A stretch of DNA of 64,000 nucleotides from Bacteroidales bacterium (GCA_025210735.1 JAOARD010000034.1:60847-124846), one strand, 5' to 3'. Positions 55,055 to 63,807 are shown, counted from the first letter of the stretch. Notes: generated from the letters alone by a model not told the origin. Made by a program: numbers and translations.

Positions 55055-56050
55055 ATGAACTATTCGTTATCCATATCACATAGAGATTCGGAAGAGACAC
55101 AAGGTTTTGAAAGAATGTCTTTTACTGGCAAAAAAGTATATAGCTGTACCAGAAATTTCCTTGAAGATAAATCGATAGGGTATTTTAAGGAGGAGTTTAA
55201 TCAGTTTGCCAACTTTGGTATTGTTGAGAGAAACAGTCTGTTTATGCGTGATGTAAAAATTACAGAGTCTACTGACATTCCGTTGTTCGCTTTATCTTTT
55301 ATTCTGGAAGGAACCAATGGGTTTAGGTTCTCAAAAACAGACAGTATAGTTCGTCCATCAACAAATAACATATGGGCTTTTGGAGCAGGTGAACAGAGAA
55401 GTATTATGTCTAAAAAAAATGTAAAATCAACTGTTCTGAGTTTCCTTTTTCATGAACACTATATAGATGATATAGCAAACAGGTATCCGCAACATCTTGA
55501 GGATTTTTATAAGAGATACAGAAATAACGAATCGTGCTGTATAAATGTAAATGGTAATACCACCACCCCTGAAATGACACGGGTGTTATCGCAGATAAAA
55601 AATGCCGGGTTGATGGGTAGTGCTTCCGATATGTATACTGAGGCTAAAATATTGGAGTTGCTGACTCTTCAGATTGCCGACAGAGTTGAATGTGAAAAGA
55701 TAGTACTTACTAATCATTGTAAAAATATTTCTGATATAGAGAAAATTAAAGAGGCAAAGCGTGTACTTATTGCCAATCTGAATCAGCCTCCAAGCATTGT
55801 GGCATTATCAAGACATGTGGGTGTTAACGAAAATAAGCTGAAATACGGTTTCAAAGAGGTATATAATCAGACTGTTTATGGATATCTGTTTGATTACAAA
55901 ATGGATTTAGCCGGAAAACTTTTGTTAGACACCAACAAACCAATTCTGGAGATTGCTTTTGAATGTGGCTACACTGATGCATCGCATTTTACAAAGGCAT
56001 TTAAACGTAAATATGGCATAAGTCCCCGCGAATTCAGAAACAGAGCTTAA
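55055..56050 (+). CDS. AraC-family transcriptional regulator
   Basis: A 331-residue regulator. The N-terminal 220 residues form a ligand-sensing region of the PchR-like kind, and the C-terminal 100 residues hold two HTH motifs (VALSRHVGVNENKLKYGFKE and ILEIAFECGYTDASHFTKAF) ending in the family signature KRKYGISPREFRNR. Iron-siderophore regulators of the PchR/YbtA type have this layout and lie next to TonB receptor genes, as this one does, divergently. It probably activates the receptor operon when ligand is present. Confidence 0.88.
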   Translation: MNYSLSISHRDSEETQGFERMSFTGKKVYSCTRNFLEDKSIGYFKEEFNQFANFGIVERNSLFMRDVKITESTDIPLFALSFILEGTNGFRFSKTDSIVRPSTNNIWAFGAGEQRSIMSKKNVKSTVLSFLFHEHYIDDIANRYPQHLEDFYKRYRNNESCCINVNGNTTTPEMTRVLSQIKNAGLMGSASDMYTEAKILELLTLQIADRVECEKIVLTNHCKNISDIEKIKEAKRVLIANLNQPPSIVALSRHVGVNENKLKYGFKEVYNQTVYGYLFDYKMDLAGKLLLDTNKPILEIAFECGYTDASHFTKAFKRKYGISPREFRNRA

Positions 56051-56082
56051 TTATTTTGTTAGTGTAAGAAGCTGTTTAAAAT

Positions 56083-56376
56083 CTATATTTTCCGTTTATT
56101 TCCGCATGCAGCACATAGTTTTGCTTTTGGGGTTCTGTAAGGTTTACCGCAACATTCGCAGTCCGGTCCTATTTGCTCTAACGAATGGTGCATTATTGCA
56201 TTTGGTTCTGTCTCGCCAAATCCGGTCAGATTATTGTAATAATCCAGCAACGCTTTAAACCTCTGTTCAGAATTATCTCTAAATCCTTTTGAATACAGAT
56301 CAGAGGCTATCTTAAACTCCTCCTTATCTAAAAAAGGGACTTTCATCTTGCAGCGCCAACAATATTTTATCTCCAT
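56083..56376 (-). CDS. Small zinc-ribbon protein
   Basis: A 97-residue protein with three Cys pairs: CWRC near residue 6, CECC near 74 and a CAAC near the C-terminus. These could bind one or two zinc ions. Between them lies a helical segment (FKIASDLYSKGFRDNSEQRF). I do not recognise a named family. It is transcribed with the 307-residue exported protein upstream, 21 nt apart. Confidence 0.65.
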   Translation of the reverse strand: MEIKYCWRCKMKVPFLDKEEFKIASDLYSKGFRDNSEQRFKALLDYYNNLTGFGETEPNAIMHHSLEQIGPDCECCGKPYRTPKAKLCAACGNKRKI

Positions 56377-56397
56377 AACTATACTGTTTCTTTAGGT

Positions 56398-57321
56398 CTA
56401 CTCATCAATCTCTACTCTCTTAAATATAAACTCATCAAAGTTACTATCGTACTGTAGCTTTACAGCAGAAAATTTGTAACTACCGCTATCTGTTCTTTTT
56501 CCTGAAAATGAAGAGTACATTAAATCACTGGTATATTTCAGCGTTCTGTCTTCTTTAAAATTATTCAGGTTACCAATATTAACAGGCACTTTGGAAAACA
56601 TATAGTCGTCAAACCTAACATTAATATTTCCAACACTGTTATATCTGAATCTACCACTTGATTTAAAGTATACAGTATCATTTTTAATTACATCCCATCC
56701 ATACAGATCTACTATAACACCATTACGTATTCTCAAAAAGAAATTCTTATGAAAAGAGTCATTCGTACTCTGATATATAGGTTCATCTGAATGTTTTAAC
56801 TCTCCGTTAATATATTCTTGCGTAAACAGCACATTTCCATATTCATCAAAACTTGTATCAAGCCCATTCAAGATACCTTTATGGTTATAATGCTGCTCTG
56901 TATTTGTATAATTCGGGCCATCTGCTACAAACCTGATAAGGTAACCAGTAGAGTCTCTGTTTATATCAATTTTATATTTATGAGCGTGCCAGTTATTGGT
57001 TTTAAAATGAGAAACATCAAACATATATACACCTTTGTATAATATCCTGAATATATTTGTACCATATACATGACCTATTTTACTATTACTAACACCCTCT
57101 TTTATAACAATCCGGTTATTAAGATCAAGAGAGTTCCATGTGATATTTATATCTGTTTTATCTATTCCGGTACAATTAAGCTCTATACTATTGTTTCTGT
57201 TTAAAACATTTGAGATTCTGCAAAGAAGGGTGTCTTTATTAACTGATTGTTTTGAAACAAATTTTAAAATCAGAATTGCTATTAATACAAATAACAGAAA
57301 AATGGTTAGTAGTTTTTTCAC
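56398..57321 (-). CDS. Membrane-anchored or exported protein, unknown function
   Basis: A 307-residue protein starting with GTG. The N-terminus KKLLTIFLLFVLIAILILKF is a signal anchor. The mature part is beta-rich with repeated hydrophilic strands and phrases such as GNVLFTQEYINGELKHSDEP, which resemble MORN/toxin-antitoxin-like DUF sequences describing successive short strands. No domain can be named with confidence. It lies between two small zinc-ribbon genes on the same strand. Confidence 0.6.
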   Translation of the reverse strand: MKKLLTIFLLFVLIAILILKFVSKQSVNKDTLLCRISNVLNRNNSIELNCTGIDKTDINITWNSLDLNNRIVIKEGVSNSKIGHVYGTNIFRILYKGVYMFDVSHFKTNNWHAHKYKIDINRDSTGYLIRFVADGPNYTNTEQHYNHKGILNGLDTSFDEYGNVLFTQEYINGELKHSDEPIYQSTNDSFHKNFFLRIRNGVIVDLYGWDVIKNDTVYFKSSGRFRYNSVGNINVRFDDYMFSKVPVNIGNLNNFKEDRTLKYTSDLMYSSFSGKRTDSGSYKFSAVKLQYDSNFDEFIFKRVEIDE

Positions 57322-57363
57322 AATGTCAGGTTTTTAGGGTAAAAAATTTAAAGGTAGAATTGG

Positions 57364-57552
57364 TTATTGTAAGTAATCTGATACACTCCCATTCCATCCG
57401 CATTTAATACATCGGTTATTCTCTAACTGATGCTCACAATTTGTATATCCATATAGTCTATGAGCACATTCCGGACATAAACTCATCATCTCCGAACTAT
57501 CCTTAAAATACCCGGATCCACATTCATCACAAATCAGTTCTTCTATACTCAT
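57364..57552 (-). CDS. Small double zinc-ribbon protein
   Basis: A 62-residue protein from the ATG at 57552 (a TTG four codons earlier is also possible). It has Cys pairs CDEC (residues 7-10) and CPEC (about 27-30), and a second set with CEHQ and CIKC near the C-terminus, so two zinc fingers are likely. The function is unknown. It is the first of three neighbouring minus-strand genes, two of them zinc-ribbon proteins. Confidence 0.6.
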   Translation of the reverse strand: MSIEELICDECGSGYFKDSSEMMSLCPECAHRLYGYTNCEHQLENNRCIKCGWNGSVSDYLQ

Positions 57553-57761
57553 CTGTATATACAATATCTATTACTATTCAAAACACCTGTAAAGGTAATT
57601 AATAGTATACCAATACACCATAAACAGTAAGGGTTATTTGTAATCCTTTTCAGGCTGAAAGCCAGATTTAATCTAGCATTATGCAACACGTAGAGTAATA
57701 ATATAATTGTTAAAATATGCTGTAGATGAAAGTGATTTCAACGGTTTCTGGTCTGCCCGAC

Positions 57762-57986
57762 TGTGAGTAATGCTTTCGCTGACTACTTTTGATTCAAACA
57801 TCCGCGAATATCACTATCGCTGACTACTTTTGGTTCAAACATTGGCGAGTATCGCTATCGCCAACTACTTTTGGTTCAAACATTGGCGAGTATCACTATC
57901 GCCGACTACTTTTGGCTCAAACATTGGCGAGTATCGCTATCGCCGTCTACTTTTGGTTCAAACATTGGCGAGTAGCTTCCGCCGAC
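57762..57986. repeat. 41-bp tandem repeat array with hairpin units
   Basis: About 5.5 units with exact 41-bp period; units start at 57781, 57822, 57863, 57904 and 57945. The unit reads GACTACTTTTGGTTCAAACA then TTGGCGAGTATCGCTATCGC. GGCGA and TCGCC in each central unit form a hairpin stem. The last unit is 2 nt short but keeps GGCG/CGCC. It lies in a gene-poor 800-bp stretch upstream of the transposase. Confidence 0.85.
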
Positions 57987-58269
57987 AGATTTTACCCAAT
58001 TAGTCTGAGGTTTTATGCTTAAAATATACTGTTAAAGATATATTACAGAGCTGACAGCATAAGGCTAACGGAACATTATTTAAAAAAAATCAAAAAAAAT
58101 TGTCTGGAAATTTTATAACAACACAGAGAGCCATTAACTTGATTATTAATTTATTATTAACCAATATTCATTTATTTTATGAAGCTAAGCATTAACAGAT
58201 AATTTTCAGACTTACGAGAACTTTTGTAAATGCTGGTTTCTTCTGACAAATGAAAAAAATACAGGACAG

Positions 58270-58362
58270 ATGAAACGAAGCATGAGTAAGGGCTTTTCTC
58301 TCACACGGGAATGACTAAATTATGCGAGTTCCATATGACCTTTAAAAAATAAATTTAGACAT
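58270..58362 (+). repeat. Leader cassette repeat, copy E
   Basis: A copy with the shared start ATGAAACGAAGCATGAG and end TTTAGACAT, directly before the start codon of the DUF6261 gene. Its small frame is cut by a stop after 14 codons. Confidence 0.7.
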
Positions 58363-59079
58363 ATGAAAACACTTATCAGATTATTATCAAAAACAACAAT
58401 CAGAAATGTAAATGCAACGGCAGAGCGTATAATAACAATTATCAAAGAAGGTATAAGAGGTCTAAACAGTTATGTAGATAGCCTTACCGATCAGGTTGAG
58501 GAGAAGAATAACACTCTTACCGAGGTTATTAACCGCGAAACAGAGTTAAGTAATAATCAGGAAGTTGATGCTGTGAGAGATACAAAGACCAGAGCGATAT
58601 ATCATATGTCAAATGCATTAAGCTATAGCTCTACAAAAGAGGAGTCTGAGTGTGCAACGGTAGTTATTGATATACTTGATAATTATGGTCTTGAGATAAT
58701 AAGAAAAAGTTATGATCAGCAAACTGCCGATACAAACTCTCTGTTATCGGATCTTGATAAACCGAAGGTAACAGCTTTAATAGATAAGGTTACTACATTA
58801 AGGAATATGATTGAGGAGCTTAGAGAGGCTAACGAAAATATGAAGAAAACTGTTATTGATAGCTCTACAAGCAGGCTGAATTCAGATAGTCTTCCTTCGG
58901 CCACTAAATTAAGCCCTATAATTCTTGAGATGCTGAATAATGAACTTATTCCGGTTATTGACTCTTTAAGTAAGATATCGCCAAATGAGTATCTTGAAAC
59001 GTACAGATTGATATATGATGCCGTTGAGAGCAATAATCGTAATGCAAGACTTCAATCAAACAAAAATAAAACGAAGTAA
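58363..59079 (+). CDS. DUF6261 family helical protein
   Basis: A 238-residue soluble, almost entirely helical protein with coiled-coil character (LTDQVEEKNNTLTEVINRE), resembling the DUF6261 family that is frequent and multi-copy in Bacteroidales. There is no signal peptide. Function is unknown. Its start codon is the last ATG of a leader cassette repeat, and a REP-type transposase lies 92 nt downstream. Confidence 0.72.
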   Translation: MKTLIRLLSKTTIRNVNATAERIITIIKEGIRGLNSYVDSLTDQVEEKNNTLTEVINRETELSNNQEVDAVRDTKTRAIYHMSNALSYSSTKEESECATVVIDILDNYGLEIIRKSYDQQTADTNSLLSDLDKPKVTALIDKVTTLRNMIEELREANENMKKTVIDSSTSRLNSDSLPSATKLSPIILEMLNNELIPVIDSLSKISPNEYLETYRLIYDAVESNNRNARLQSNKNKTK

Positions 59080-59170
59080 CTATTAAAATCACGAATACAT
59101 TAGGTTGACGCACAAAACAACACACTTTCCTGAAAGCGTCAGCCTTTTGTTTTTTTATGCATTCCGGAGT

Positions 59171-59704
59171 ATGGTTGAGCGTTTTAAACATAAACAGATT
59201 AGGTTATATAATTGGGATTACAGATGGGCTGCATCATATTTTGTTACTATATGTACAAAGAACAGAGAACACTATTTTGGTTCTGTAAAAGATAAAAGGA
59301 TGGTATTGTCTAATATTGGCATTATTGCAGATATATTATGGCATGAAACTAAACACCATGTAAACCAAATAGAATTAGGCTCTTTTGTTGTAATGCCAAA
59401 CCATGTTCATGGTATTGTTATTATCAAAAACGATTTTTCCTCAGACACAGGGCGTACCTTGAACCTGAATGAAAATAAGATAACAGGACAGAATCGGTTT
59501 CAGAATATAGGTAAACGATCTTTATCTTCAATTATAGGATCGTATAAATCAGCGGTTACTAAACACTGTAATCGGTTAGGGCTGGATTTTGCATGGCAAC
59601 GACGTTTCCACGATAATATTATACGTAATAGGGAACAGTATATTAGAGTAGCTAAGTACATTGAGAACAATCCTAAAAAATGGGGTGAGGATAGATTTAA
59701 ATAA
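59171..59704 (+). CDS. REP-associated tyrosine transposase (RAYT)
   Basis: A 177-residue Y1 transposase of the IS200-like/REP-associated type, from the ATG at 59171 (a TTG at 59105 would add 22 residues). The start RLYNWDYRWAASYFVTICTK, the HUH motif in MPNHVHGIV near residue 78 and the catalytic Tyr region near SIIGSYKSAVTKH are typical. These enzymes nick single-stranded DNA at palindromic REP hairpins. A hairpin and partial duplication of the gene's 3' end follow directly. It appears intact. Confidence 0.85.
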   Translation: MVERFKHKQIRLYNWDYRWAASYFVTICTKNREHYFGSVKDKRMVLSNIGIIADILWHETKHHVNQIELGSFVVMPNHVHGIVIIKNDFSSDTGRTLNLNENKITGQNRFQNIGKRSLSSIIGSYKSAVTKHCNRLGLDFAWQRRFHDNIIRNREQYIRVAKYIENNPKKWGEDRFK

Positions 59705-59885
59705 AGCCTCAGGGCGTGCCCTAAACATTGTAATCGGTTAGGGCTGGATTTTGCATGGCAACGACGTTTCCACGATAATATTATACGTAATAGGGAACAA
59801 TATATTAGAGTAGCTAAGTACATTGTAGAACAATCCTAAAAAATGGGGTGAGGATAGATTTAAATAAAGCCTCAGGGCGTGCCCT
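59559..59885. repeat. 162-bp tandem duplication of the transposase 3' end
   Basis: The block from about 59561 (AAACACTGTAATCGGTTAGG) to 59722 is repeated from 59723 to 59885 with few substitutions plus a 1-nt insertion (CATTGTAGAAC for CATTGAGAAC) that breaks the reading frame. Both copies end in GCCTCAGGGCGTGCCCT. Confidence 0.85.
59723..59868 (+). pseudogene. Frameshifted remnant of the transposase C-terminus
   Basis: The second copy of the last 48 or so codons of the RAYT gene. It has no start and carries the 1-nt insertion near 59826, so it cannot encode the normal C-terminus. Confidence 0.75.
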
Positions 59886-59890
59886 GAGGC
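59869..59890. repeat. REP-like perfect hairpin
   Basis: GCCTCAGGGC (59869-59878) and GCCCTGAGGC (59881-59890) are exact inverted repeats separated by GT. A half copy (AGGGC GT GCCCT) lies at 59711-59722 right after the transposase stop. It is probably the transposase's own recognition hairpin. Confidence 0.65.
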
Positions 59891-60106
59891 AACGATAGAA
59901 AACTGCCTCGGGACAACGATAAAGACCACCCCTGAACCAACGATAGAGACCAACCCTAAGACAACGATACAGACCAACCTTGAGGCAACGATAGAGATCA
60001 ACCCTGAGACAACGATAGAGATCAACCCTGAGGCAACGATAGAGACCAACCCTAAGACAACGATACAGACCAACCTTGAGGCAACGATAGAGACCAACCA
60101 TGAGGT
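59891..60106. repeat. 24-bp tandem repeat array, nine units
   Basis: AACGAT recurs at exactly 24-bp steps (59891, 59915, 59939, 59963, 59987, 60011, 60035, 60059, 60083). The unit is AACGATAGAGACCAACCCTG followed by AGGC or AGAC, so it carries the right arm of the adjoining hairpin (CCCTGAGGC). The period is a multiple of three, which keeps several frames open. Confidence 0.9.
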
Positions 60107-60116
60107 TAACTATAAA

Positions 60117-60141
60117 GGGGCTGCCTTGTTCAGACAGCCCC
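60117..60141. terminator. Hairpin after the tandem array
   Basis: GGGGCTG (60117-60123) pairs with CAGCCCC (60135-60141). No clear T run follows. Confidence 0.5.
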
Positions 60142-60179
60142 GGAATTGAGATCGGTTATCTCAAATAAACAAATAGATA

Positions 60180-60209
60180 CAGAGGTTAATCACCACAATT
60201 TAACCTCTG
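60180..60209 (-). terminator. Likely terminator of the LRR gene
   Basis: CAGAGGTTAA pairs perfectly with TTAACCTCTG around 10 nt, 15 nt after the LRR gene stop on the minus strand. Confidence 0.6.
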
Positions 60210-60223
60210 CATAAACGTGTAAG

Positions 60224-63200
60224 TTATCTCTTAACTATTTTACCTGTATAACTTCTGTTGCCTGTTGTAACTTTTATTATGTATATACCGCTGTTGTATG
60301 CCGACATATCAATTGCTGTATTTACTGACGATACTGTTTTTTGTGTTACAATATCACCTGTTGAATTAAATACTGTTACTCTGTAGCTGTCTGTTTCCGG
60401 TAACTCAATATTCAGAACGTCCGTTACAGGGTTAGGGTATATTTTAGCTCCTATAACTGATAGATTATCTATTGCAGTACTTTTTGTTACAGTAATGTCT
60501 ACAATCTTCTCTGTTGCATTATACTCTTTATTACCTGCCTGTTTTGCTTTTATCTGAACCTTACCCGCATCTGCAAATGTTACGGTATTACCATCAAGTG
60601 TTACATTACCTGATACTATCTGGTATGTTACATCTAACCCTGATGATGCTGTTGCTGCCAAAGTAATTTTATCGTTTACTTTTACTGTCTCATTTACATC
60701 AAAGGTTATAGTCTGGTCACGTTTTGTTACCTGAATTGTCGCCTCTTTCTCTACTAAAGCATATTCTTCATTTCCTGCCTGAATGGCTTTTACTACTAAC
60801 GTTCCTTCTGCTGTTGGTGTAAGTATATTACCATTAAGTGTAGCCTCACCGGAAACAATCTGATATGTTACATCTAATCCTGTTGATGCTGTTGCTTCTA
60901 GTGTTATTTTATCGTTTACTTTGGCTACGTCTGTTACATCAAAGGTTAGAGTTTGTGCTTTTAAAACAGTTATGGTTTTGGTTTGTAGTTCTAATCCATC
61001 AAACTCGGCATTAGTCATTTTACAATAGTACTTACCTGATTTTAAGATCTTGAATTTACCATCGGCTATTTTCTGCACAAATGTTTCATCAACCTCTGAA
61101 TCATCAGTTGCATTGTACCAGCTAAACACTGTTGTTTTACTATTAATAGTAAGCTCTGTTGTATAATCTAACTCTTCATTAACTGAAACTGTTGTCTCTT
61201 CAAATATTTTCTTCTGTGGTCTAAAAATAAAAATAAAACAACTTTTTGACAGATTAGATTTTACAGCCCACAGTTCTGATAGTTTTATCAAGTTCTCTGA
61301 ACAGTCAAATTTTCGCAGCTTCTCCAATTTAGATAAATCTAACTGTGCAATTCTGTTTGAGTCACAAAATAGTCTTTCTAACTTTATATTTGCTGATAAA
61401 TCTAAACCTGTTAATTCATTATTTGTACATTTCAGATAATCCAAGTTAGGACTTGGTGATAAATCCAGCTCACTAAGTTTATTGCCAGAACAATCAATCC
61501 CCCTGAAGACATCACTATTAGGTAAATTTATTTGAGTAAGATTACTTGCATTACAGCATACTCCTTCCAGTTTAATATTTTTTGACAGATCTAATATCTT
61601 AAACTCTTCATTGTTCATATTTGAGCAATCTAAATCTTCTAAGGAGGTATTATTTGTGATATCTAAGCCTTTAAGATTATTATGACTACAATCCAGCTCT
61701 TTTAAAGCTGTATTTAAGGCAAGGTTTAAATTTGTTAATTGATTTGAATTACATTCAAGCTCCTTTAAATCCGTATTTGAAGTAAGGTCTAAATTTGTCA
61801 ATTTATTCAAACTACAATTTAAATCTGTAAGTGCTGTGTTTTTTGAAAGATCTAATTCTGTTAGCTTGCAGGATTTACAATTTAGTTTTGTAAGTAATAT
61901 ATTAGATGATAGGTTTAATTGTTCTATATCTAATTTGGAACATGATATCTCTTTTAGTTTTGTATTGTTTGAAAGATCAATACTTGATAGATTATTATCT
62001 CCAAAACTTACCTCCTCTAATCTTGTATTTTTTGTAAGATCCAGATTAGATAACTTATTACTTGAAGAATATAATTTAGTCAGATTTACATTGTTAGTAA
62101 CATCTAAACTACTTATCTCATTATATCCACAACCTAAACTAATTAGAGATGTACTATTAGTTATATCAATAGCTGTCAACTTATTAAAATCAAGATATAA
62201 TTCCTTAAGCTTTAAACATTTGGATGTATTTAAACTTGTCAGAACATTCTGAGTAGAATTAACATATTCTAATTTAATATTTTTTGAAAGATCCAATTCT
62301 GTTAGTTGGTTATAGTTACATTTCAAGATGGTTAAATCAACATTCTTTGATACATCCAACTCTGTTATTTGAGTTGAATAACAGTTTAACTCTGTTAAAT
62401 GAATATTTTCTGTAACATCTAATTCATTTAGTTCATTTTTAGAACAGTTAAGAGCAGTAATATTTATAAAAGCCTCTATTCCGGTTAAATCTTTAATATA
62501 CTTTCTCTGAACATTAATTTCACCTTTGTAGGTTTCAGCTTCGCTTTTTTGTATCTCTCCATCTTTATTAGTATCAATGGTTTTGGAATGGTTTAATAAG
62601 GCATTTTTGAAATTAATATCAGGGATATTTACAATTTCTTCTGTTATAATACTGATAGTGTTAGTTTGTAATTCAACTATAGAGTGTACAGCGTTAGTCA
62701 TTTTACAATAGTATTCCCCTAACTGTAAAAACTTGAATTTACCAGGTTCAATTGTCTGTACAAAGGTTTCATCCACCTCATTATCATTTGTTGCGTTATA
62801 CCATGTAAAAACAGTTGTATTTCCGTTTATATCTAACTCGCTTGTATAATCAATTTCAAAGTTTAAAGGTTTTGTCTCTTCTTCAAATATTTTACTTTGG
62901 GAATGGCATTGAAAAATACAAGTAGAAGGGATTTTTGATTTGATATTATGGATATTAGAAAAAGTTAATCTGTTTTTGCCACAATTTAACATTGTTAATT
63001 TTTGGTTATTAGTTACGTCTAATTCCGTTAAATTATTTTCATTAAATATTATAGTTCTCAATGACGTATTCTTAGATACATCTAATTGAGTTAGATTATT
63101 TCTATCACATACAAAATATACTAAATTTACATTATTAGATATATCTAATTGTTCTAACATGTTTAGATTACAATTTAAAGTAGTAAGTGCTGTATTTGAA

Positions 63201-63745
63201 GATACATCCAATTGTTTTAAGTTACTCCCGTTACAATTTAAGTCAGTCAATAATACATTCTTAGATATGTCTAATTGTTCTATCCTCATACCCGAACAAG
63301 AGAGTTCTTTTAACGCTGTACATTCTGTTATATCAAATTGTTTCAAATTTGGACATGCCGAAACACCTAATTTTTCAAGAGAAGTAAGGTTTGATACATT
63401 AAGTTCTGTTATCGGATTCATATAACAATTTATCTCAACAAGAGCTGTATTTTTTGAGAGGTTAAGAGTGTTTAATGAATTCTTTTGACATGAAAGCTTA
63501 GTTATATTGATAAAATATTCAATGCCTGTCAAATCATTAATACCCATATCTTCTAAATAAATATCCTCGGTGCAGGCTTCAGCTTCACTTTTTTGTATCT
63601 CACCATCGTTATTTGTATCAATGGTTTTGTAATGCCTTAATAAGGCATTTTTGAAATTAGCATCAGGGATATTAATTATTTTATCCTGAGCAAAAATTGT
63701 TGTACTGCACATTAAAAGCAGTAATAAAGTATAAAATTTTCTCAT
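60224..63745 (-). CDS. Secreted leucine-rich repeat protein with type IX sorting domain
   Basis: A 1173-residue secreted protein. After the signal peptide (1-19, ending IFAQD) come two copies of a larger block: an EF-hand-like loop (DTNNDGEIQKSE near residue 42 and DTNKDGEIQKSE near 393), then LRR arrays of about 21 residues (LTELDVSKN, LTELNC patterns) and an Ig-like stretch with ATNDNEVDETFVQ. Two further Ig-like domains (about 945-1095, with twin VNDKITLEATAS/VNDKITLAATAS) precede a C-terminal domain with KIYPNPVTDVLNI and YTGKIVKR, the type IX sorting signal. It is probably a cell-surface adhesin or calcium-stabilised binding protein. Confidence 0.9.
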   Translation of the reverse strand: MRKFYTLLLLLMCSTTIFAQDKIINIPDANFKNALLRHYKTIDTNNDGEIQKSEAEACTEDIYLEDMGINDLTGIEYFINITKLSCQKNSLNTLNLSKNTALVEINCYMNPITELNVSNLTSLEKLGVSACPNLKQFDITECTALKELSCSGMRIEQLDISKNVLLTDLNCNGSNLKQLDVSSNTALTTLNCNLNMLEQLDISNNVNLVYFVCDRNNLTQLDVSKNTSLRTIIFNENNLTELDVTNNQKLTMLNCGKNRLTFSNIHNIKSKIPSTCIFQCHSQSKIFEEETKPLNFEIDYTSELDINGNTTVFTWYNATNDNEVDETFVQTIEPGKFKFLQLGEYYCKMTNAVHSIVELQTNTISIITEEIVNIPDINFKNALLNHSKTIDTNKDGEIQKSEAETYKGEINVQRKYIKDLTGIEAFINITALNCSKNELNELDVTENIHLTELNCYSTQITELDVSKNVDLTILKCNYNQLTELDLSKNIKLEYVNSTQNVLTSLNTSKCLKLKELYLDFNKLTAIDITNSTSLISLGCGYNEISSLDVTNNVNLTKLYSSSNKLSNLDLTKNTRLEEVSFGDNNLSSIDLSNNTKLKEISCSKLDIEQLNLSSNILLTKLNCKSCKLTELDLSKNTALTDLNCSLNKLTNLDLTSNTDLKELECNSNQLTNLNLALNTALKELDCSHNNLKGLDITNNTSLEDLDCSNMNNEEFKILDLSKNIKLEGVCCNASNLTQINLPNSDVFRGIDCSGNKLSELDLSPSPNLDYLKCTNNELTGLDLSANIKLERLFCDSNRIAQLDLSKLEKLRKFDCSENLIKLSELWAVKSNLSKSCFIFIFRPQKKIFEETTVSVNEELDYTTELTINSKTTVFSWYNATDDSEVDETFVQKIADGKFKILKSGKYYCKMTNAEFDGLELQTKTITVLKAQTLTFDVTDVAKVNDKITLEATASTGLDVTYQIVSGEATLNGNILTPTAEGTLVVKAIQAGNEEYALVEKEATIQVTKRDQTITFDVNETVKVNDKITLAATASSGLDVTYQIVSGNVTLDGNTVTFADAGKVQIKAKQAGNKEYNATEKIVDITVTKSTAIDNLSVIGAKIYPNPVTDVLNIELPETDSYRVTVFNSTGDIVTQKTVSSVNTAIDMSAYNSGIYIIKVTTGNRSYTGKIVKR

Positions 63746-63807
63746 ATGATTGTGTTAAAAAATGAGGTCAATAATACACAAATAACAGCACGTATTATGT
63801 GTTATAA

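Noticed and set aside
57762..57986. CRISPR array
   Set aside because: The 41-bp units are contiguous, without unique spacers, and no cas genes are present.
57789..58022. Plus-strand frame of 77 codons across the 41-bp array
   Set aside because: The period is not a multiple of three and the frame consists of repeat sequence, so it is very unlikely to be a gene.
46638..58314. Cassette small frames as conserved coding genes
   Set aside because: Most differences between copies change amino acids and two copies have early stops, so coding selection is not shown; the cassette is listed as a repeat instead.
59738..60101. Two overlapping minus-strand frames with octapeptide repeats (such as VGLYRCLR)
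   Set aside because: They are the 24-bp tandem array read in two frames. Because the period is a multiple of three, frames stay open by chance; there is no start context or coding signal.
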